This document shows, in pieces, positions 7,139 to 11,809 of a stretch of 11,809 nucleotides of DNA. The first letter of the stretch is position 1, and each line of letters begins with the position of its first letter. The position numbers were made by a program, and so were the translations under genes. Origin of the DNA: an uncultured Gemella sp. (GTDB taxonomy: Bacteria > Bacillota > Bacilli > Staphylococcales > Gemellaceae); NCBI GenBank assembly GCA_927911695.1, contig CAKMQO010000179.1:1-11809 (forward strand), read 5' to 3'. The notes beneath the pieces are model-generated. The model searched no databases. It was not told the origin of the DNA and was given only the letters and a program-made list of their open reading frames with translations.

Positions 7139-7243
7139 ATGATTTTATTAGAAATGATTACTAAGCGAATGATTTATTTAATGAAAGATTCTTAATTTTT
7201 AAAAATGGTTATTTCTATAAAACATTATTTATACCTTTAGTTG

Positions 7244-7272
7244 TTGGAATATACTGGTAAATATGGTATTAT
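7244..7272 (+). promoter_or_regulatory. Promoter of the tsaE-tsaB-rimI-tsaD operon
   Basis: TTGGAA (7244-7249), an exact 17-bp spacer and TATTAT (7267-7272), with an extended -10 TGG at 7264-7266. No other good promoter is seen between tsaE and the end of tsaD, supporting a single transcript. Confidence 0.75.
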
Positions 7273-7312
7273 AGTAGATGGTAAATAAATTAAAAATTTA
7301 GAAGGTTTAACA

Positions 7313-7765
7313 ATGTTAAAAATAGTTATAAGAGATTTAGAAGATACTAAACGTTTAGCGAAAATTGTTAGTGAAGGTATAGAAGATAGATTAGTACTTT
7401 TGTTAAATGGTGATTTAGCCGCAGGTAAAACAACATTTACAAAATATTTAGCAGAATATTTAGGAGTAAAAAGTGTAGTTAATTCACCAACTTTTAATAT
7501 AATGAAAGAATATAAATATCCTGATGGAAAATTATATCATATTGATGCTTATCGTTTAGAAGATAGTGATGAAGATTTAGGATTTGAAGATATTTTCTTT
7601 GAAGATAATGTTAGTGTTGTCGAATGGGGAGAATTTATTGAAGAATTTTTACCGAATGAAAGATTAATTTTCAATATTCGCTTAGTAGAAGCTTACAGAG
7701 AAGTTGAAATTATTTCTAGTGGTGAATATAAAAAAATTGAAGAAAGGATTCGTGAAAATTGGTAA
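7313..7765 (+). CDS. tsaE: tRNA threonylcarbamoyladenosine biosynthesis ATPase TsaE
   Basis: TsaE is the ATPase that drives turnover of the TsaB-TsaD complex, which places threonylcarbamoyl on A37 of ANN-decoding tRNAs. The 150-residue length is standard. Visible motifs: Walker A GDLAAGKTT (33-41), SPTFNI (58-63, the switch region), HIDAYRL (76-82) and VVEWGE (102-107). GAAGG at 7301-7305 is 7 nt before ATG 7313. The end overlaps the tsaB start by 7 nt. The order tsaE-tsaB-rimI-tsaD is that of bacilli and staphylococci (ydiB-ydiC-ydiD-ydiE). Confidence 0.96.
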   Translation: MLKIVIRDLEDTKRLAKIVSEGIEDRLVLLLNGDLAAGKTTFTKYLAEYLGVKSVVNSPTFNIMKEYKYPDGKLYHIDAYRLEDSDEDLGFEDIFFEDNVSVVEWGEFIEEFLPNERLIFNIRLVEAYREVEIISSGEYKKIEERIRENW

Positions 7766-8427
7766 GTTTAATAGTAGAAGCTTCTAATGGAGTATGTTCA
7801 ATTGCATGCTTTGATAATGAAACAGTATTAGCTGAAAAAAACTTTGTATGTAGCAATAATTTATCAGCAGTGATTTTAGAAGAAATCGATAATTGTTTAA
7901 AAGAAGCAGATAAGAAAAAAAAGGATTTAACTGAAATTATATCAAGTGAAGGACCAGGATCGTATACAGCAATTCGTGTAGTCGCAGCTGTTTGTAAAAC
8001 TTTAGCTTACACACTGAAGATTAATTTGAAGAAAGTATCTTCTTTAAAGTTACAAGCTTTGTTAGAATTTGATAGCAACAAATTATTAGTTCCATTTATC
8101 GATGCACGTCGAGGAAATGTTTTTGGTGCAGTTTTTAAAAATGAAGATGGAAAATTAGTAGAGGTACTGGAAGAAGGATACTACTCTCTTGAAGAAATTA
8201 ATAACTTTTTATCATCTCAAAGTGATGAATTTGTTTATATTAGTAAAGATATAGAAAAGTTATATGATTTTCTTTTAGAAGGTTCAAAAAATAATGATAT
8301 GGTTCGTGCAGCTAATGTTTTAAAAATTTATGATTCATTAGAAAATGTGGATTGTTATAATATGAAACCACAATACTTAAGAAAAACTGAAGCAGAAAGG
8401 GAACTTGAAAATGATAAAAATAAATAA
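7759..8427 (+). CDS. tsaB: tRNA threonylcarbamoyladenosine biosynthesis protein TsaB
   Basis: TsaB is the inactive paralogue of TsaD that scaffolds the t6A-transfer complex. The ASKHA fold is visible from SLIVEASNGVCSIACFDNE at the N-terminus, and the diagnostic motif EGPGSYTAIRVVAAVCKTLAY lies at about 64-84, followed by KKVSSLKLQAL and FIDARRGNVFGAVF. The 222-residue length is usual. The start is a TTG at 7759 inside the end of tsaE; AAAGGA at 7743-7748 is 10 nt upstream, and no ATG or GTG in this frame lies near. A TTG start and overlap suggest translational coupling that may limit its amount relative to TsaE. The end overlaps rimI. Confidence 0.93.
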   Translation: MVSLIVEASNGVCSIACFDNETVLAEKNFVCSNNLSAVILEEIDNCLKEADKKKKDLTEIISSEGPGSYTAIRVVAAVCKTLAYTLKINLKKVSSLKLQALLEFDSNKLLVPFIDARRGNVFGAVFKNEDGKLVEVLEEGYYSLEEINNFLSSQSDEFVYISKDIEKLYDFLLEGSKNNDMVRAANVLKIYDSLENVDCYNMKPQYLRKTEAERELENDKNK

Positions 8428-8863
8428 AGTTGATGTTAATGATTTAGATGTATTATCAAGAATAGATGTAGATAATTTCGAAGATGCTTGGACGAAAGAA
8501 ATGTTTAAGTCTGAGTTGGAACATGGAAATGCAGAATATTACGGATTATTCAATGATGGTGAAATTATTGGATTCTGTGGTGGTTGGTTAGTGGCTGATG
8601 AATATCAAGTTAATAAAATAGTTATTGATAAACCGCATCAAAATAAAAAATTAGGACAAATTTTCTTCACTTACGTAATGCAATTATTAAAATTAAAAGG
8701 TGTAAAAAAAGCAATTGTTGAAGTTCGTGTAAGTAACATGCCTGCGATAACTGTTTATGAAAAATCTGGATTCACAACAGTCGATATGAGAAAAAATTAT
8801 TACAAAAACAATGGTGAAAATGCCTTTGTAATGGTAAGGGATTTTAGTAATGAAAGAATATAA
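8411..8863 (+). CDS. rimI: GNAT N-acetyltransferase RimI-like
   Basis: A 150-residue GNAT-fold enzyme that by family transfers acetyl from acetyl-CoA to the N-terminal amine of ribosomal protein S18 (bS18); a wider substrate range is possible. Motif A is [20 protein letters not shown] (68-86), with the acetyl-CoA loop QNKKLG in place of the common RxxGx[20 protein letters not shown] (103-121) and [19 protein letters not shown] (127-145) are the classical RimI C-terminal blocks. ATG 8411 is preferred, 9 nt after AAGGG (8397-8401); TTG 8405 is a possible alternative. It overlaps tsaB by 17 nt and tsaD by 14 nt, as in other firmicute t6A operons. Confidence 0.9.
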   Translation: MIKINKVDVNDLDVLSRIDVDNFEDAWTKEMFKSELEHGNAEYYGLFNDGEIIGFCGGWLVADEYQVNKIVIDKPHQNKKLGQIFFTYVMQLLKLKGVKKAIVEVRVSNMPAITVYEKSGFTTVDMRKNYYKNNGENAFVMVRDFSNERI

Positions 8864-9837
8864 AAATTTAGAAAATGTAACTATCTTAGCTATAGAAACA
8901 AGTTGTGATGAAACTAGTGTAGCTGTAGTTAAAAATGGTAAAGAAGTACTATCGAATATTGTAAGTAGTCAAATTGAAACTCATAAGCAATTTGGCGGGG
9001 TAGTACCTGAAATAGCGAGTAGACAACATATAGAAGTAGTGATGCAAATTGTTGAAGAAGCGCTAGAAGAAGCAAAAACAACATTAGATGAAATAGATGC
9101 AATTTGTGTAACACAAGGACCGGGATTAATAGGTTCATTACTAGTTGGTGTTAATGTGGCAAAAACATTAAGTTATGCTTTAGATAAACCTCTAATTGCA
9201 GCACATCATATTGCAGGTCATATCTATGCTAGTAATATTGATAATGATATAGTATACCCATCACTAGCACTTGTAGTTAGTGGAGGACACACTGAACTTG
9301 TATATTTAAAAGATGAACTTGATTTTGAAATAATCGGTTCTACTCATGATGATGCTGTAGGTGAAGCCTATGACAAAGTTGCTAGACAGTTAAATCTTGA
9401 ATATCCTGGTGGACCTAAAGTAGACAAACTAGCTAAGTTAGGTGAAGATAAGTACAAATTTCCTCGTGCGATGATTGATAGTGACGATTATAATTTTTAG
9501 TTTTTCAGGTATGAAGTCAGCAGTGATTAACTTTGTACATAATGCAAAACAACGCGGTGAAGAGATCGTACCTGAAGATTTAGCTTGTAGTTTCCAAACA
9601 GCGGTAGTAGAGGTTTTAATCACAAAAACTAAGAAAGCTATTGTGAATTTAGGTGTTAGGCAGTTGATTTTAGCAGGTGGCGTTGCAGGTAATAGTGAAC
9701 TTCGTAAGCAAGTCCTAGAACTAGAACAACAATTAGGAGTAGAAGTACTTATTCCAAAAATGAGTTATTGTAGCGATAATGCTGCAATGATGGGAGCAGC
9801 AGGATATTATTATTATAAAAATAAATATATTTGCTAA
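8850..9837 (+). CDS. tsaD: tRNA N6-adenosine threonylcarbamoyltransferase TsaD, one frame break
   Basis: TsaD is the catalytic subunit that transfers threonylcarbamoyl from its AMP ester to tRNA A37. Motifs in order: [16 protein letters not shown] (12-27), [12 protein letters not shown] (49-60), [13 protein letters not shown] (88-100), the metal-binding HHIAGH (His120 and His124), SGGHTEL (144-150), GEAYDKVAR (171-179) and YPGGP (185-189). The frame stops at 9498-9500 because the T run 9494-9498 has one T too many; removing it restores the conserved [11 protein letters not shown] and continues through [11 protein letters not shown] to the final metal-binding [12 protein letters not shown]. 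The corrected length is about 328 residues, near normal. Since TsaD is essential or nearly so in most bacteria, the break is very likely a sequence error. ATG 8850 overlaps rimI. No typical terminator follows; see the palindromic element. Confidence 0.94.
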
Positions 9838-9870
9838 TCCGTTAAACGCTAAATGCGAAGTCAACATTAG

Positions 9871-10010
9871 ACTTAGAAGAAGTTAGAGGATAAGTATTAA
9901 AAGAGGAGTGACTCGACAAAATTGATTTTTTAAAAATCATGATTTTTGAGGCACTCCCTATATCTTTAAGATAAAGAATTCGAGGAGTTAGGATTAAAGA
10001 TGTTAGAAGA
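9871..10010. repeat. Degenerate direct repeat flanking the palindrome
   Basis: TTAGACTTAGAAGAAGTTAG (from about 9877) resembles TTAGGATTAAAGATGTTAG (from about 9989). Both share a TTAG--TTA-AAGA-GTTAGA-GAT pattern with one gap. The rest of the 9838-10061 gap shows no convincing gene, RNA or promoter. Confidence 0.3.
9903..9958. repeat. Palindromic intergenic element, possible mobile or dispersed repeat
   Basis: In the 224-bp gap after tsaD, GGAGTG (9905-9910) pairs with CACTCC (9952-9957); after one A-G mismatch CTC (9912-9914) pairs with GAG (9948-9950). The centre holds GATTTTT-T-AAAAATC (9924-9938) and an overlapping perfect 16-bp palindrome, AAAAATCATGATTTTT (9932-9947). There is no T run after the stem, so it is not a standard terminator, although it is placed where the t6A operon should end. 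It could be a small dispersed repeat (RUP/BOX-like in style, no identity claimed). Confidence 0.5.
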
Positions 10011-10061
10011 TGTTGAAAATTATTTTTAAACACAATTATTAAGAAATAGGAGAGTTGAAGA

Positions 10062-10797
10062 GTGAATGAAATTAGTGAAAAAAAACTAGAAGAAAGTCGT
10101 AGACAAGCATTACTTTTAGTCGATAAGTTGAAAGAAAACGTTAATGATTTAAAAAGTATGCGAGAACTGTCAAAAATAGTTTCTAAGGATTCAGAAATGA
10201 ATGATGATTTTTGGACAGAAATATGTAATATAGATTTTACAAAAATTGAATTTTTCCCTGTTAGATCTTTGTTGGCTGGTATATTAAAAAATAAACAAGA
10301 TAATTCAAATATTTCAAATATATATAATTATTTAGTAGTAGAAAATACAGAATATCTTAATAAATACGGGCAGAGTGCTTCTAAAAATTCACCAGCAATG
10401 ATGGTGATATATTTTGCAGGTTTCTTGGGAGTCGGATTGTTTGTAATTGTTAATTTTATAATGTTAATGTTAGCTCGTGGAAATTTTGAAGAAGTTCTTT
10501 TTAATTTATTAGCAGGAACATTTTTTAAATGCCCTTGTTCTTGAAGTAATTGATAGACAGTACATCTGGGAATGGGAAGTACCATATTTTGAAAATAGTA
10601 AATTCCTAGCGTATGTTTGGACATATATTCCGATTATAATAATGTACATATATATGAATATTTCTACATTTATTACACAAGGGTCTAACTACAATATTAG
10701 TAATGAAATTAAACTTACTGTAGGTACTTATATTTTAATTTTAATTATTGTTAATGGTTTATTCAAATTAAAAAAATTCTGCGGATTTTATGTATAA
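10062..10797 (+). CDS. Membrane protein of unknown function, about 244 residues, one frame break
   Basis: Not recognised. The protein starts with a charged helical region (MNEISEKKLEESRRQALLLVD, then NVNDLKSMRELSKIVSK), continues as a soluble stretch to about residue 110, and then has a membrane segment at about 112-136 (VIYFAGFLGVGLFVIVNFIM). The frame is lost in the T6 run 10521-10526, where one T appears extra. Corrected, it continues AGTFLNALVLEVIDRQYIWEWEVPY and has at least two more hydrophobic segments (AYVWTYIPIIIMYIYM and VGTYILILIIVNGLF), giving about four membrane passes. The layout, a soluble N-terminal third followed by a small polytopic domain, resembles DUF1129-type or other uncharacterised firmicute membrane proteins, but I assign no family. 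GTG 10062 is chosen because AGGAGA at 10048-10053 is 8 nt upstream. It overlaps the next gene by 8 nt. Confidence 0.75.
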
Positions 10798-11125
10798 AGT
10801 ATACATAATAATCTTTAAAATAATAGCTTTCATAAGTTTTGTTTGTATCATACCTGCCTACTTTTTCAGAAAACTACCAATTGATTGGATGTATATTCTG
10901 ATCACTGTTCTGATTGTTAGTAGTGTTAGAGTATTAGAGAAAATTAATGCTACAAGATCTGCAAAACTTCTATTTTATCCAATGACATTTTGTTATTTAG
11001 CATACACTCAACCAAGAGTGGTTAATACTCCTATTTTAGAGGAACAAAATATATTGTTGTATGTTTCAGGAGTATTAGCGATATTAATAATAGTCATAAG
11101 TAAACTTAGAGAAATAACTAAATAA
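10790..11125 (+). CDS. Small polytopic membrane protein of unknown function
   Basis: Not recognised. It has 111 residues, most of them hydrophobic, with probable membrane segments at about 5-25, 33-48, 60-73 and 88-104 and basic residues between them (FFRKLP, KINATRSAK, the ending SKLREITK). The ATG lies inside the end of the previous gene (ATGTATAA overlap), and no clear ribosome site precedes it, so translation is probably coupled and the two proteins may form one membrane complex. The unit ends at a strong terminator 7 nt downstream. No catalytic motif is visible. Confidence 0.75.
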   Translation: MYKVYIIIFKIIAFISFVCIIPAYFFRKLPIDWMYILITVLIVSSVRVLEKINATRSAKLLFYPMTFCYLAYTQPRVVNTPILEEQNILLYVSGVLAILIIVISKLREITK

Positions 11126-11131
11126 AATTAA

Positions 11132-11176
11132 TATTACTCCCTTTCTATATTGATAAGAAAGGGAGTGATAATTTTT
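11132..11176 (+). terminator. Strong terminator after the two membrane-protein genes
   Basis: A perfect 11-bp stem ACTCCCTTTCT/AGAAAGGGAGT (11136-11146 with 11156-11166) is extended by four more pairs outward (one G-T), with a 9-nt loop and TTTTT at 11172-11176. Confidence 0.9.
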
Positions 11177-11217
11177 ATAACTAATAAATTTATATTACAA
11201 AGTGGTTTTGATTTTAT

Positions 11218-11245
11218 TTGACCATTATTTATGTTAAAATATAAT
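11218..11245 (+). promoter_or_regulatory. Promoter of the cysteine desulfurase gene
   Basis: TTGACC (11218-11223), a 16-bp spacer and a perfect TATAAT (11240-11245). The strongest ribosome site in the window, AGGAGG at 11258-11263, follows 7 nt before ATG 11271. Confidence 0.75.
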
Positions 11246-11270
11246 ATGATTAATATTAGGAGGCGATGAT

Positions 11271-11809
11271 ATGGCGAATATTTATTTAGATTACGCAGCA
11301 ACATCAAGGAAACATTTTGATATTATAGAAAAGAATATGAATATACTAAAAGAAATCTATGCTAATCCAAGTAGTGGCCATACTCTAGGAAAGAAAAATG
11401 ATAGGCTAGTTCGTGAAGGACGCGAAAAAATAGCTAATACTCTAAATGCAAGCAGTAATGAAATAATTTTTAATTCAGGTGGTACTGAAAGTAATAATAC
11501 AGTTTTTAATCACGTATTAGATAGATTTGAAACTGGAGAAATAATAATTACATCTATAGAACATCCATCTGTTAAAGCTAGTGCCAAGAGACTTGAAAGA
11601 TTTGGATTTAAAGTTCATGAATTATCAGTAGATGAAAGTGGAGCTATATCTCTAGATGAATTAAAAGAGAAGATTAATTCTAAGACAGTATTGATTTCAA
11701 TTATGCTAGCAATAATGAAACAGGGGTACTAAATCCTATAAAAGAGGTTTCAGAACTTATTGCGGATAAAAATATACTATTGCATAGTGATATTGTTCAA
11801 GCTTAGGTA
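11271..11809 (+). CDS. Cysteine desulfurase, N-terminal part, cut by window end, two frame breaks
   Basis: A PLP enzyme that takes sulfur from L-cysteine as an enzyme persulfide for tRNA thiolation or Fe-S cluster assembly. Seen: YLDYAATS (5-12), ANPSSGHTLG (31-40), the PLP-phosphate loop SGGTESNN (69-76), IEHPSV with the ring-stacking His98, and, past a break at 11711-11712 (one A missing), NNETGVLNPI and LLHSDIVQA, where Asp contacts the PLP nitrogen. A second missing base at 11803-11804 (GCTTAGG for GCTTTAGG) turns the conserved ALG into a false stop. The catalytic Lys and Cys lie beyond the window. HSDIVQA is typical of the NifS/IscS forms paired with thiI or mnmA, but the downstream partner is not visible, so I give no symbol. 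Confidence 0.9.

Noticed and set aside
9475..9837. Separate short gene downstream of the tsaD stop
   Set aside because: The sequence is the conserved C-terminal third of TsaD (SGMKSAV to SDNAAMMG), put out of frame by one extra T at 9494-9498, and not an independent gene.
9842..10033. 63-codon open frame on the - strand in the gap after tsaD
   Set aside because: It runs through the palindromes, has no ribosome site and no recognisable protein character; it is best explained as the complement of the repeat-like segment.
10013..10042. Possible promoter TTGAAA-18-TATTAA before the membrane-protein genes
   Set aside because: Transcription would start at or inside the AGGAGA ribosome site at 10048, which is not workable; the -10 match is also poor.
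1..11809. tRNA or rRNA genes, insertion sequences, phage genes or a defence system
   Set aside because: No cloverleaf-like tRNA, rRNA motif, transposase or integrase motif, or recognisable defence gene was found on either strand.

Overview
This is a strongly AT-rich, densely packed stretch of a low-GC Gram-positive (Firmicutes) chromosome. Shine-Dalgarno boxes are strong (AGGAG/GGAGG), promoters are often of the extended -10 type, and most transcription units end in clear hairpin-plus-T terminators. The gene content (plsX-acpP, the tsaE-tsaB-rimI-tsaD block, a streptococcal/staphylococcal-style ATP-grasp protein) suggests a relative of Gemella, streptococci or staphylococci. Gemella is my best guess, made from protein style only and not from any database match.

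Layout on the + strand: (1) 1-1461 is the end of an operon: the tail of an unidentified gene, then plsX (phosphate acyltransferase) and acpP (acyl carrier protein), closed by a terminator. (2) 1554-2998 is a single-gene unit encoding a DedA membrane protein fused to a nicotinamidase/isochorismatase-like cysteine hydrolase. (3) 3008-5375 is a two-gene unit: an ATP-grasp ligase followed by a membrane M50/S2P-like zinc metalloprotease. (4) 5396-6376 lies on the - strand: an HxlR-type regulator followed by an Asn/Asp-rich protein of unknown function. (5) 6385-7138 is a nitroreductase, divergent from the HxlR gene. (6) 7244-9837 is the t6A-tRNA operon tsaE-tsaB-rimI-tsaD. (7) 9838-10061 is a gene-free stretch with palindromes, followed by two overlapping genes for membrane proteins of unknown function (10062-11125) and a terminator. 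(8) 11218-11809 is the 5' part of a cysteine desulfurase gene that runs out of the window.

How the genes work together: plsX and acpP supply acyl-phosphate for phospholipid synthesis. TsaE, TsaB and TsaD form the threonylcarbamoyl-transfer complex for tRNA A37, with RimI as the usual passenger acetyltransferase. The HxlR/nitroreductase pair looks like an electrophile- or quinone-responsive redox module. Cysteine desulfurase feeds sulfur to tRNA thiolation or Fe-S assembly.

A dominant feature is about fourteen single-base indels, nearly all in or next to homopolymer runs. They break genes that should be essential (plsX, tsaD) and others, while the protein sequence continues cleanly in another frame. 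I read these as sequence or assembly errors and not as pseudogenes, so several genes below are annotated across the breaks with a frame-corrected extent.
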